Below, one piece after another: positions 48,607-61,462 of a stretch of 64,000 nucleotides of DNA; position 1 is the stretch's first letter; every line of letters starts with the position of its first letter. Position numbers and translations under genes: made by a program. The notes beneath the pieces were generated by a model. The model did no database searches, was not told where the DNA came from, and saw only the letters and a program-made list of their open reading frames with translations. The DNA is from Apostichopus japonicus (lineage: Eukaryota > Echinodermata > Holothuroidea > Aspidochirotida > Stichopodidae). The stretch covers positions 19,875,265-19,939,264 of the forward strand of contig NC_092573.1 of assembly GCF_037975245.1 (NCBI RefSeq), written 5' to 3'.

Positions 48607-51600
48607 TGGGGGGGGTGGGGGATTGGGACATAGGCACATAGGCAGAGGGAAATGTTAGTTGCGAAGATAATGAACGTGTAAAGTTAGTGTGCTTGGTTGT
48701 TAACAAATATGATGAGATCATTGGGATTCCATTGGTGGGTTAAGATTTGTTTATCATTTTGATAGGTCATATCTATAAACTGCTTTCAGATAAGCTAGAA
48801 ATATAAGAATGTCCAAACATGTGCCCAATTCTTTGGTCCAAGAGCAGAGCAGATTTTCAGGGAGAGACTTTGTTTAAATCATAGGAGAATTTGAGCCTTC
48901 TGAATGTCTGGTACAAATCAAATTGGAATGAGAAACTTAACGAAAATATTCCGAGGAAACTGAGCAAATTTTGCAATATGGGACACTTTGGTATCTCTAC
49001 TGAAGCCCTAAAACTGTAATTTTGGGTTGGACAAATATTTTACATCCCCATGCATATTGTGTTTAAAGTACTGCATATGTATGCACCTTCTCCCCCTTCC
49101 CTCCCTCCCTCCCAACCCCCCCCCCCAAATCGTCTGATGATAGATCCAAATGGCTATAGTTGACAGTTCCCATTTAGTTAGTCAATTATTAACATTGTTT
49201 TTTTCCTCACTTCATAATTTATGGTGCACGTTTGACAGTTAAACGTAACAGATGATATTGTTGTGAACACTAAATTGTTCAGTTCATTCAATTAAAACAG
49301 TGGCATACAGTTTCAACGTACAACCCAAAGTGCAGCTTCAAAGGTTTATGTTTTTCTCTTTTTTTGTGTGTGTTTGGGTAGAAGTCAAGGCTAACTATCA
49401 ATTGTACATTAGTGCTTTTTGTTAATATTGTATGTCCCTTCTCTATGGTCTCCTTTATATCAATGTACTGTACGTTCACTCTGAGAACTACAAAAAAATT
49501 GTCGGTATTCTTTCTCCCTAAGTACGGTTTCCTTGACGACCTTGGAATGATGTCATGTTTACAGGGAGAGATCAAAACATTTTCTGATGCGAGGATGTGC
49601 AGCTGCATCATGCGTAAATTCTCGCCTCATTCCTGTATTATTGCAATCCATCCCAGTGTGTTGGACCATATATACCTGACAATGTAGTAATCACTCTACT
49701 CAACGTGTAGCAAACTGCATAGACGCTTCAATTAACACAACTAAAAATTCACTCCTACGTACGTATAAAGCGGCCTATAACTTCATTTATATGTGAGAAG
49801 TGTGGATTCCTCATGGGAATTGCGAATAGGAAATGAGAGAGAGCTACTCCGACGTTGACTGACAGAAAGGAACTCGATAACATGGAAGTCAAACGGCGAA
49901 GTGTGACTGCTGTTTGGCTGTGTGACCGAAATTGACGCTTTCTCTTCTGTGATGTGTATACAAGTACACTAGGCCATTAACCTACTGTACATGGCGTGTG
50001 TGTACTGTGTGGTATGAGAGGGGCTTTTGTCATTATCATTAAGAAAATTAACAAGTAGACCAACATATCTTTTCTTCTTTTGTGATAGATTCCATTTCTT
50101 CAAACCTGGTGGGATACTAAGGTTTATACAAACTTAACCCCCCCCCCCCACACCACTAAGAAATATCACCCATTGACATCATCAGAACATAAGTATGTTA
50201 TAATGTTCAGGCATACAGTACTGTAGGATTGACTATCATGTTGAAATGCAGTCAATGCAGTCGGTGACATAGTAGGTATGCATCTGAACAATCCACAAGC
50301 ATTCCAATGTTTTGTTGTTGAAAACTACAAAGAAGAAAGACACTTTGCTGGCCATTAGATGCATGTGCATGGTTTCGATTGCTTACAAGTAGAAATCCTA
50401 TTATTGATAGAAAATATATCTTTTGTTTGGTAGTCTGCTCCTGGCACACTTTGTACAATTGGCAAATTCTGACCTTTGAACTATGTAACTTAACTAAATG
50501 ATACATTGACATACATGACATATCTTTGTACAGTATAGTGAGAGAACAGGTGATTTTTATTCAAAAATGTTGACACTATATCAGAATCGATGTCCGTGTA
50601 CCTTTTATAATTCCCATAAGGGATTAGATAAATATATATCAATTCTTATTGTATGCAATTCTGCACTCTGTTTTTTTTTTTTTTTTTTTCTAATTTGTTG
50701 TCTTCTTTTTCTTCCTTCTCTTCTTTCATATCAATAGTTTTAAGGATACACATACTGTTGTCACTTGTTGTGGATATGTAATATGCTTGTAACACTTGTT
50801 GCTTTGAAAGTAGAAAGAAGTGAACCGGTATTGATTCCAACCGGCCAGATGCCTGTGATTCCTGCGTCAAGCGACACAGACGCACGGAAAGAACTACGAT
50901 TTGTAAATTCACCAATCTGGGAGAATGATGGAGAAAATGAAAAGATAAATTTCTCATTCTTGTGGGAACGATGCACTTCATAATGTCAAATTATAACGTT
51001 AATAACGAGATATTTTATTCACATATTATAAAATATTTAGCATGTCTCACACCGACACTGTGGCTCTGGCACGGTTAATATTCGTTTGTCTCGTGTACAA
51101 TTGCACATCGCACATGTACAGTCAGTGTGGTAACAAGTCACCAATTATCACCCGTTTCTCAAACTGCGAAGGCTCGAGTAGATTTGGTAGCGTTCTCCTT
51201 TACCACGTAGAGACTGTATGTAGCGAGTCAGGGAAATTGATGGTACTGACTCGTCACAGCCTCGAAATGAACGTACCCATCACAACATGGTGGGTTGCGG
51301 TTGGAATACATTTGTCCTCGTTTTAGAGATGGTACCGTGAGTCGAGGTCACCGACAGTGGTTGCTGGGACTGACTCGACTTGACCCTAGTAACGAAGCGA
51401 TGGGTGTACAACTCTGTGTGCAGTCGGAACTTGGTTTGCAGTTAATACACTGTGCAACTAGGTCATTTTGTCGTGAAGAGATAATATAGTCACCGTCGAG
51501 TCGGGTCACCGATTCAACCCGCTTCAGGTATACTGGTTATAGACTCCACTCGACATTGAAATAATGTGACCCATTACAAGTTAGCTTGAAAGTGAGATCA

Positions 51601-53067
51601 TGTTAGATCTTATGATGGAGGAAGACATTTGATGTGTTTATAATGTTATTAAGTAAAGCGGACCAAATACTGTTCGATAAAGAAATATGGCAATGAGATA
51701 ATAATATCTATCGAAAGTATGTCTTACTCATATAGTCATATTAATGTTATTCTTGTCACTATGTGTGAAGCTTTTCCAAAGATATATATTCATTTATCAG
51801 TCTGTTAAAGAGCAAAACGACTTTATAGTGTTTAATGCATTGCAATTATTCAATTCCTGGTTATAAGAAATTATCACATTTTTGGTTCGTTTTTTGTAAA
51901 TGGTTAATTTCTAAACTTTATTCATCCAAATGATTCTATATGATCAACCAATTCAACTATGTACAGAAAGGTGTATTAGTCTCTAAATATACATATATGT
52001 TAATATGGAATTCAGTTTTTAAGCTAAAAATGTCATAAAATCTTAAGACATCTTGCGAATCCAACATATGGCTGCCAAATGGTGCAATGTCTGATTGTCA
52101 TTTTCTTATGATCAAGGGAAAGGTTAGAAGCTCAAAAAAAAATAGTAGTAGCAAAAAGAAGATTGTCGTTGTTTTGTATGACAGAACATGTGATCGATGA
52201 TGACGGTTAATATGAAGCCTGGGAAGGATGATTGGATGTGCTGTTATAACTCATGATATCATTAAGAAGGTAAATTGTACTCCATAACATGGGTACCAGA
52301 CTAGTATGAGTACAGCAGCAGCATGAGTATGAGTACAAGTAGAATTCCCCTTGGTATGAGCATTGAGTATAAAGCTCTAATCGTTAGTACAAGCTACTTA
52401 ATTGTTGCACTAGTGTGTACACTAGGGTACAAATCCATCAGGATGAGTACAAGCACAAGAATACAAATAGGTCATCTTGTTGTGTTCAGTCAGTTTTGAA
52501 AACCCTGTGTCACTATGCAGTTCACCGTTGATAATTGAGTCGTTTGTGCGTGATCCATACGTTACCCTCTGAGGGGGGAGGGGAGGGGACTGGAAGAGGA
52601 ATTTGTGAATCTGCTTGTGGTCAGGGGTCTCTTATCTTTGGCATCAACTTCAAAGCAAACGAACGTACAAGTGGCTATGTAAGATGTCTTTAAACTGAAT
52701 TGGGTCAAAGTTTGTTTCGACTCTTCTCCATGTTGTCGTTAAAAAACGATTAGGATTGTATTTGAAAAGACAATGTTTTGCCGTTTTATTTTAGGTGAAA
52801 TAATAAGAGATTGTTTGTTAAATGTTAGGGTTCTTTTTGCATCTTTTCATTGTTATCTGTAATTATTCATTTCTTTTGTGCTTCTTCTTTGTTTGCATGC
52901 TGTAAAAATTAAAAAAAACATTTTACAATTTGAAATTAAATGTAATTGTATGCTCAGATTTAGTCATTTATACATAAAAAAGAATGGTCTTGAATTTGTT
53001 GTCTTGTGAACTATTAATATTATTACTATTAATAAAATGATGTAGTCATTTAAAAAGTTTGATTTCC
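48607..53067. other. Intergenic non-coding stretch
   Basis: No exon or element could be assigned. About 51040-51540 is less AT-rich and has recurring GACTCG-type words but no convincing domain. A poly-T run lies at 50670-50690. Confidence 0.4.
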
Positions 53068-53573
53068 TGTCTTTTTTGGCTTTGTTTCTCTAAAAGCTTT
53101 GTTTTCAGCAAGATGAATATTCAAAACTATGATGAATATTTATAGCTGCTTATTTCAAATTCAGCTGATTATCCACACCTTCACTTGCAAATATCCATAG
53201 GAAGTGTTCTCCTTAATGCATTAAAATTTCCATAAGACATACACACTTGTCTTTATTGGCTGTTTCCCTAAAAGCTTTTGTTATCAGCATTATGAATATT
53301 CAAAACTAAGAAGAATATTTATAGCTGCTCATTTCAAATTCAGCTAATTATCCACACCTTCACTTGCAAATATCCATAGGAAGTGTTCTCCTTAATGCAT
53401 TATAATTTCCATAAGACGTACACTTGTCTGTATTGGCTGTTTCCCTAGAAGCTTTTGTTATCAGCATTATGAATATTCAAAACTAAGAAGAATATTTATA
53501 GCTGCTCATTGCAAATTCAGCTAATTATCCACTTAACTTGCATATATCCCTGTTCTTCTTAATGCATTAAAAT
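53068..53573. repeat. Satellite-like tandem repeat, ~179-bp unit, nearly three copies
   Basis: Units start at 53068, 53248 and 53425. Each runs TGTCTTTATTGGCTGTTTCC, AGCATTATGAATATTCAAAA, TTTATAGCTGCTCATTTC, TTATCCACACCTTCACTTGC, ending TTAATGCATTAAAATTTCC. The third is shortened near its end. Confidence 0.9.
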
Positions 53574-56408
53574 AGACTTTTCATCAGGTATACCCTTAAA
53601 GAACATTAGTTCGGACCAAAATATGCTAGAAATTCAGATAATGGTCACCCACAATCAAATTTCTTTAAGTATTTTACAGTCAATCTAAATTTAATGATCC
53701 ACTCTGTGATATTTATATTGACTATTTTATTACCAGTCCTGAAAGTCTTTGAAAACGTAGAGGAATCTGAACATTCAGGGAAATAATTTTGGCAAAGTTT
53801 TTTATAGGGGGCTAAAAGGTGACCTTTATATTTTTGCCTAAAACCTATGCAAATAACATTCCTTCCCACTTTCCCTCCTCAGCGATCCTTCTGGGATATC
53901 AAAGAAAACCAATTTACATTCCAGTTTTTGAAGACAAGAAATAAAACTCTTATTAATTCTATAAATTAGGAATGTCCTCATGTTTATTCAAACAGCTCTT
54001 TCAAAGGCATATTCAGTCATATTGATCTTCCAATGGAATGATAAGTAAAATACATTTCTCAAATGATTCAAATACATTATTTATGAAAGATGAGATGATA
54101 AATCAGTATATTTCAAATATTCTGATAAGGGATCAACTTTGCCCAAAAAAAAAACAAGAAAAAGGATGTAAAATCATTTATTTCTTTGAGGAGAAACAAA
54201 TACAACCACCATCGTATAAGGTCCCAATAGGGGCGGTGGTGGGTAGGGCTACCCTCTTCAAAGTGGAAGTTATTGACACTCATGTAAAAAGCATTTAAGG
54301 GTGAGGTGGGGGGGGGACCAGAAATTTCATTCTACTAGATAGATTTTACACACGACTTGAAATGATCCTGAACACATTAAATCAATGCAAATTATAAGCA
54401 AAATTCAACGTAAGATTAAGATGAAAGATACAACCCAACGTGTTCGTGAAGGGGGTTGTTCTGTCAATCCAGTTAAAAAGACGGTGTTTTGTTCTACCAT
54501 TTAGATGGAAGCTTTAGTGTTTCATAGACCTGTTTCCTCCCCCCACCCCACCGAAATTTTACAAAGTCCTGGTAACAATACCAACCGGGATCCTCTTTGA
54601 TGTATAACTTGGCTACAGCCATAATTTTCAAACTGTTTCCTATTCTAAGAACTTGAAACACCACGACATTAACATGTAACAGCATTGGACGTAGAATGTG
54701 AAAGACTTCATAGAGCAAGTACAAAATATACGATTCATAAATAATTTGATGGCGGCAAATGACATTTTAATTCTGCTTATACTTAGGTTTCGATAAATAA
54801 AATAAAAAATGTCTGGTGTACAAACGAGACAACTTCATTCATTAGCATTTGAAAAAATTCTGGCAGCAGAGGAAAAATTGTTCTAAAACTGGACAGGTAT
54901 GGACAATTCTTAGCAATATTGAACACACATTGATTGCAAAGAAATTGGGAGGCAGAGAGGGGTAGGGGTGGGATGCATGAGATCCATCTTGTATCATCAC
55001 TGTAAGAAACTATTATGATTAAAAAAATACACTAGTGTTGCTGTTATAATTGCAACTAAGACACTAAACAGCCTTCTAGTTGCCAAGTACCTGTCAAGTA
55101 CATTGCACCTAATATGATGCAGGGTGAACATAAATTGAAAGAAACAATCATAGTTTTTTTAAGCTAAAGCAAACAAATATAAGGCAAAACAAATACGCTG
55201 AGAAGCTTGTGAGCAAATTTGTGAATGCAACACTACTCCACCAATAAAAAATTACCCCTACAAAAGGAGTATTTGATTGTATTATCACACAATAACATGA
55301 AAAATACTGCTATTCTATATTTATATCAATTATTGTGCATTTTGTTCCCATAATATTAAATAATTTTACACATTCCATCATCCTTCCATATGTGACTAAG
55401 TTCTAAGTGCCAAAATGGCAGGCACTATTAATTTCTTTTCTAGTGAATGAAAAATTGTGTCAAGTGAATCAAAATATAAGTAAAAACTATCATCTACATA
55501 ATTATTAAATTTCTGCCAAAATTTTGACAGGCTGGTTGTTCTTGGTTGTCTGATAGTCCAAGATGACTATATTTCTTTCAAAGTAGATAGCTGAAAACTA
55601 TCCCTGAGGTTGTCATAGGAACAAACACTTTTTTGCAATGCGAGATCACTTGTTTGATTACACTCCCATCATTGTTTTTGAAATTATGTTGAAATTTTCA
55701 AAAATTACATTCCTTTTTACTGAAGGGGAGGAAAAGCAGTTGGCTCCCTAGTACTTTGATTGGAATCTCTCACCAACTATATTTCCTTGATCTTTGAAGA
55801 ATTGTGTAATATTTCATGAACTTTCATAATCCAAAATAATTCTTCCTTATTCAGAAAAAAAACCACGAAACAGAAAACTATAGCCCAACATAAGTTACTG
55901 TTATTTTTAAGGAAATTCTTTCTCAATAGCAACACTGACTAGTAGAGATTGCAATTTTGGCAGTATTCTTCAAAAAAAAATAAGGAAACAGTTATACAGA
56001 ATTCAGCAATATTTCAGTACCTTAATTCTTTCACCTTACTATGTCCTGTCATTAAAAATAACAAAAAACTTTTTAAGAACCTAAATTTAACCACACCAGG
56101 AGAGTTCTGTTCAAGATGCTGGCACAGTCATGATCCAAACTTCTCAATTCTTTTAAATTTCTCATAAAATGTTAACAATCACCAGTAAATTTCCTGATTA
56201 CAAGAATATTAATTTAGTTAATTATTGAATCTCGTTAACAATTTGACAGTATACGACATAATACCTCTACTGAGAAGAAAGGGCAATATGGTATAGATTG
56301 TTTTTGTTTTTCCAGATTTGACATTTTGTGAAGAGGTTTTGAAGGTGAAAGCCAAAGGTACCCTGTAATCAAAATGGTTTCTCCTTCAAAATGTATCCTA
56401 TGAGGCCA
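53574..56408. other. 3' flank/UTR region of the FKBP8-like gene
   Basis: No further exon was recognised. The part nearest 56408 is expected to be FKBP8-like 3' UTR; no poly(A) signal can be chosen. Confidence 0.4.
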
Positions 56409-56501
56409 TCACTTCATGAGCAGCACAGCTATGAGTACCCCCGAAATTGCTATTAAAGACGCTGAGCCAATCAGGACCCACATGGAAATTCCTCTCGATT
56501 T
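56409..56501 (-). CDS. FKBP8: FKBP8-like last exon, tail anchor
   Basis: 93 bp including TGA (56411-56409); acceptor TTTCTTCAG. It encodes KSRGIS, a hydrophobic segment of about 20 residues and a final Met-Lys. Only one basic residue follows the membrane segment. Confidence 0.88.
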   Translation of the reverse strand, partial: KSRGISMWVLIGSASLIAISGVLIAVLLMK

Positions 56502-59500
56502 CTGAAGAAAGAGTAAAAAGAATGCTATAGAGTACCGAAAAGGCAATATACTAATATACCGAAAAGGCAATATACTAATACAGCCAAAGCAATAGAGAGA
56601 GAGAGAAAAGGATTTTAAAAAGTTAATGAAATACAATTGAAGTTATCAATTATTGACATATCCTAACACAATTCGAGAGACTTTCATATTTTAAGTCTTA
56701 TTGAAAAATGGCAGTGATTTTATGACAATTATTTGTGACATCGTTATTAGTCATTAATGCTCCCTGATCATCAGACTGCAAAATATTTGCCAAATATTTC
56801 ATTAAGGACAAAAAAATTAGGACAAGAAAAAATGGTACATCCAGAATGACAGATATACAGTATATACTGAAGGTTTTATGAGACAGTGCACACTATTGCT
56901 GCCCATACAACATAAAAAACTTGTTTCCAAGCCTTAAAAGCAGGCGCGGATCCAGAGGGGGGGTCCAGGGGGTCTGGACCCCCCTGCTCTTGGCCAAAAA
57001 ACAAAAAAAAGAGAAAAAAAAAAAGAGAGAAAAAAATAATTAAATTAAACGCCAATTTTAAACATGTAGGACGCACAGAATTGGAAGTATGGCACTCCAA
57101 ATGTAAGAACATGCAGAATCCGCCAGATTCACTGTTGCTAGCACTGCACACATGTAACAAAGACCTTTTCCCTAATTTGGTGGTACTTCTACAGATCGCA
57201 TGTGTCATTCCGGTGACAAGATGTGAAGCAGAGAGATCGTTTTCTGTGGTGAGAAGGCATAAAACTGTTCTCCGATCAACAATGGGCGAGGAACGTCTCA
57301 CAGCTCTTGTTCTCATGAACACGTATTATAACACTCCTATCGACACTGACGAAGTGGTCCGAAAGTTCATTGAGAAACATCCACGGCGTTTGTTCTCTCC
57401 AATCTACCATGAATAGATCATCAATAAAACTAGCTAACTCGTACTGATGCAGATACATTTCGAGTGAGTTTTTGTAGGTGCTTTGCATGGCTAAATTGAA
57501 GGGGGTTCCCTGTTGTACTTAAATATCCAAGAATTTCACAATGGATAGAGGGAAACCCACTCCCCTTAGACCCTAGGATCACTGGAGGCCAAACCCCTCA
57601 CCCTTCCAGAATCCTGGATCCTAAAAGGAGGTCTTGTCAGTAACAGGAAACGGTCGTTGTCTGCGCTGATCAGTGGTCGGTCACCGTGCTGGGTTCAGTC
57701 GTAGGACTATTAAGTCTTCACGATTAAGGTTTTTCCAAGTAATGACAGTTCGGTTGAGTCGATATCTGTGGTCTAGTCATTAAGCCTTGAGTTACTAGTG
57801 CAACGTCCAACAGGTGCACTCAAGTTACTAGTTAAACGTCCGCACGGTAGGAGAAATTGCTGTACGCACAGAACAAGCTGCTCTGGTGCGATGTATGTAG
57901 TCAGTTAATGGGTCTGTGTTCGTTTTGTTTTTCCAGCCAATGTTGGGTACATACCACAGCTACAGGTTCTTCTTCTTCCTCTGTGGTTTCTGTTACTTCT
58001 GTAATGTTGGCCATATCTCCAACCATCTTCTGGTAGAGTTGTTTCTCATCTTCTTTCTCTTTATTTACTTTTGCTGTTACCTTTGAAAGTTCTTGATGGA
58101 TTGTCTAACACACGCCAAAGAAAAAGAAAGAAAAAAGGGTAAAAGTGAGAATACAAAGACATGCCTTTGTTTCAATTTTTTGGCTCTCAGCAGTCTTTGG
58201 TACAACTTCCTTTAAAACTGCAGTTTATATTGGTTAAAGCTGTGTGTCATTCGGACACCAAAGCTAGAATACTTTCACTTAATCTCCAGGTGCGGCAAGG
58301 GGGGGGGGGGAGTAAGAGGGAACGGGGGAGTAAGAGGGAAGGGGAGTAAGAGGGAAGGGGGGAGAGTAAGAGGGGGTTGGTTAGCAAGTGCCCAACCAGT
58401 CTTGTGAAAGCCTTAAAATTTCCCCCTTTTCATAAATTTTAAATTCCCATATGGGTTATTGAAATGTACAGTTTTCCATTTTTGTAAATGAAAAAGTAAC
58501 TTTTGTTACTTACAAAGTGACCATTTGTTGAGGAGTTAAAGAGTAAAAAGGGCCAGTTTGTTGAATGCACAAAGGGTTGATTTTGCACAGATGTTTTGAG
58601 GGTCAGAGGGTGGTTTTGACATTTGCTTCCTCAAATCCAATATCGATGCTAGAAAATGCAAATTATCACTTTCTATGAACACTGTTTCAAGATACCTTGA
58701 GATACAAAGCAGTCTGTTTTTTTTTATACAATATAAAAATATTGAAATCAAAATTTCATAGGATTTTAATTTAAATTTAATATAATAATATGTTAAATAT
58801 ATCTCTTGTGTACACTCATAAATAATTCTACATTAATCAGCTATTTAAAATTCCCATTAGCAACATAGCCTATATGAAGAAAAAAAACTCCCAAAATGTT
58901 CACCCAGATACTATGAACTTACATGACAGTTTGTTAGTGCTAAAGAGTGAAAATGACTTTCACAACTTCAAACATTTATCTGTTCAAACAGATTGCAGGA
59001 CAATATGAGTGGATGTGTATTATTTACATTCCAGAGGCTTATAGCAGTCAACAGGTTCCTGAACAATTGAAGTAGTTCTGAAATATCCTTCATATTACAT
59101 GATCGTTTTATTACTCGAACAGTAAAGTATCAATAATATCTATTTATAATTACCATATAACTATCATCTCAATCTCTAACACATGCAGGATTTGAAAAAA
59201 AAAAAAAAATATGATGCATAATTCATAAGGTTTCGTTGTTGAAATACAATATGAACTTGTGCTCACGTTAAAAAAAATTTTTACTTTCCAGGTGTTTCCA
59301 ACCCACTACGGTGAATCTAATATGTATTTTAGATCCTCCTGCAAGCAGGAACTTGCGAAGAAGCCATCATTGGCTTATCAAAGCTGCAAGCTGACCGAAC
59401 ATGTCTCTTAGATTCATATTTAACGTCCATGATTATGAATTGTCAATTGTCAACAACTCTGTAACTGGACGACATACATTAATCTTAGAGTGACTCAAAC

Positions 59501-60263
59501 TCGGGACCTTATGATTGAAAGGCACCGGCGATAACCACTGAGCTAACACCCCTAAACACTCCTAATTAATGAGGAGTATTAAATTAGACAATTTCATTGT
59601 CTCAGTGAGAGAGCATGCTCTCAAGGTTGGTAGTTGATATTCATTGCAACAATTATACCAAAATGGTCGTTTTACAACAAAAATTCATGGTCTTACCCAT
59701 TGAACACATCTAGTACCAATGCTTTGCTTAATACAAACTGCTGGCCATTTTAGGATTATTTTATTTATATGAAATCTTTTCAGGACAAACATTGTTCAAA
59801 TTCTAACTAAGCTGCTCAAAATAACTGTGATACCAATGCCATTTTAATTGCATGGCCAAATTTTAACAAATGAGCTTGAACTTAGGCACTGAACCCAAAG
59901 AACAGGTCTGGCAAGTCACACTTTATCAACCATTCTTTTACTTTTACGAATAACCAGTTAACGGACTCAAGATTCTACAGATAACGCTTAAAACCAAGGC
60001 TTCCCTTTACCTGATAATGGAAAATGTAATTTCTTTCCCTTTTTCCATCCTGCAACTTTGCCCTTTCTCCTCCTTACCCACCCCACCCCATTTCCCTCCC
60101 CCGCACCCTCCACATGTCCAAGAATTTTCAGCATGTCAGTTTAATACTTTGTTCATTTAAAAAGTGTTTGATAATTGATACATACTTTATTGGATGGTTC
60201 CAGTGCTAAGGCTTTTTTCATGCTAACAATGGCTTCCTTTAAATTGAGTTGATTGGCTAGCAC
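56409..60263 (-). CDS. FKBP8: FKBP8-like membrane-anchored immunophilin, 3' three coding exons (5' part outside the window)
   Basis: Exons 60263-60186, 58104-57955 and 56501-56409 join in phase 0 to give 106 codons including stop. The first encodes the last TPR helix pair (VLANQLNLKEAIVSMKKALA, then LEPSNK). The second opens TIHQELSKVTAKVNKEKEDE and LYQKMVGDMA and ends in an acidic run (five Glu). The third is a tail anchor, MWVLIGSASLIAISGVLIAV. The order EPSNK-TIH-ELSK ... LYxKM ... transmembrane tail is that of FKBP8, a non-canonical FKBP on mitochondrial/ER membranes that acts with HSP90 and BCL2. The FKBP domain and the remaining TPRs are not in the window and must lie beyond 64000. Confidence 0.9.
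56532..56581. repeat. 24-bp direct repeat x 2
   Basis: TACCGAAAAGGCAATATACT followed by AATA occurs twice back to back, immediately upstream (transcript sense) of the last FKBP8-like exon, within the intron. Confidence 0.8.
56941..57619 (+). mobile_element. hAT element remnant with transposase C-terminus
   Basis: The left end CAGGCGCGGATCCAG, followed by G-rich and C-rich mirrored runs, is a hAT-type terminus. A CCTGGATCC string at the right (57613-57621) looks like an eroded partner. Flanks CTTAAAAG and CCTAAAAG are 7 of 8 identical if the end is at 57619. It is inserted in the FKBP8-like intron between the last two exons. Confidence 0.6.
57081..57416 (+). pseudogene. hAT transposase C-terminal dimerisation region fragment
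   Basis: 111 residues, MEVWHSKCKNM... The stretch VTRCEAERSFSVVRRHKTVL then RSTMGEERLTALVLMNTYYN is the classic hAT dimerisation signature (E-R-xFS ... R-x-xM ... L-x-x-L-x-L). The catalytic core and zinc finger are absent. It resembles ZMYM/THAP12-like hAT-derived proteins, but the fragment belongs to the element remnant around it. No sign of domestication. Confidence 0.85.
57955..58104 (-). CDS. FKBP8: FKBP8-like exon, C-terminal helix and acidic linker
   Basis: 150 bp, 50 codons, phase 0; acceptor GTGTTAG, donor GTATGT. It encodes the charged helix after the TPRs and an acidic linker (ITEVTETTEEEEEPVAV) not in the mammalian protein as I recall it. Confidence 0.9.
58298..58375. repeat. G-rich minisatellite (GGGGAGTAAGAGGGAA)
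   Basis: Four to five copies of a ~16-bp purine-only unit follow a run of G, in the FKBP8-like intron. Confidence 0.85.
59290..59562 (-). mobile_element. tRNA-derived SINE
   Basis: On the minus strand, an A-box (TAGCTCAGTGG, 59545-59535) and a B-box-like GAGTTTGAGTC (59502-59492) lie at tRNA spacing inside a degenerate clover-leaf (59552 to about 59483). A unique body of about 190 bp follows (GCAAGTTCCTGCTTGCAGGA hairpin). An A/T-rich tail lies at the low-coordinate side. Borders are approximate; target duplications were not clear. Confidence 0.6.
60186..60263 (-). CDS. FKBP8: FKBP8-like exon, last TPR
   Basis: 78 bp, 26 codons, phase 0 on both sides; acceptor TTTTCAG, donor GTATG. It ends ALEPSNK, the conserved TPR end of FKBP8. 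Confidence 0.88.
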
Positions 60264-61462
60264 CTGAAAATGAGAAAGCAGAAACAGAATCAGAAACGTT
60301 ATAAAGATCAATTAAAACCACTTGGAAAACTCTTTAAGACTACAAAGAAGCCCCAAAATCAGTAGCCCCAAAATCAGTAGCCCCAAAATTCATCAGATCA
60401 TATTTTATATTAATTATTTCAACAACCCTTTTATCCTTATTGAAAAGTTTGATTATGATATAGACACCCCTCCCTCCCTCCCCTCTTCCCCCAAGATCCC
60501 CTGACGGATCCCCTCCTATGGATCAAACATGACTCCTCTTATAAAGTATTGTACCCCTACCCAACTTGTTGATCTAGTCATAAGAAAATAGAGACTTCAA
60601 AACAACACAAGACCTCACAGTAGACGCACACAGACTATAGCTGATGCATAAAGACTAGAGTTTGCATCCAAGTATATAAATGATCCACCCAATGATCAAC
60701 ACATTCACTCGCAAATATATAAATGTATTAATAAAGAAAATGTTCTTATTTGCGAAGGATATATCTGAAGATGGTGTGTTCTATTCAATCTCTTGGTTCA
60801 TGACTTAAAATGCACTTTTCCTTCTGATCAGCAATTAAATTTCCATGCCTAACTGAGACAATAAGGTGAACCATCTTGAAAACCTTTTAATGAATGAATG
60901 AGAGGAAATCCCACAAAAGAAACCTTGAAGAAAAAAGAAGAAAGAAGAAAGAAAGAAAACAGATATAGAATGGAGACTATCCTTCGGATCATATTGAATA
61001 CTGTCTAATGAGGTCAAAGAACAATGAACATCTCTGAATAACTCTAAAAATAACTATAACAATTTTCGAGAACAATCATGTTTCAAGTTAAGAAAGTCTT
61101 GATTACAATCAGTCAGCATCTCAAATGATTGTATGGAGAATGCCCTATTCCAAACACAAAGCCATTGATGATCAAGATTTTTCTCCTTGAAATATCCTTA
61201 AGAAACCATAAAGTTAAATGACGTTTTTGTTTTCAAAGTTGAAGGTCAAATTATGAAATTTTGTGCATCAAACTTGCCAAATGGAGCTTTTCAAGTTTAT
61301 TATAAAAGCAAACCAAACAATAAGTGTATGACATTACTAATACATAATAATGTAGAAAATTAAACATGAATAGTCAAGCTTCTCTACAAATAAAGTATAA
61401 AACGTCAATTTTTTTATAAAATAACGTTGCCAACTTGCATTTTATGTACGATGAATAGTTGA
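60264..61462 (-). other. Intron upstream of the FKBP8-like TPR exon
   Basis: No further FKBP8 exon was recognised. A 15-bp unit (AGCCCCAAAATCAGT) repeats about three times at 60349-60390, and there is a CCCTCC-rich patch near 60466-60490. Confidence 0.45.

Noticed and set aside
50765-50983. 72-codon plus-strand frame, considered as a possible exon
   Set aside because: No domain, no convincing acceptor/donor pair, no neighbour to join.
56876-57322. 148-codon minus-strand open frame opposite the hAT fragment
   Set aside because: Antisense shadow of the dimerisation region plus A-rich and G-rich element end.
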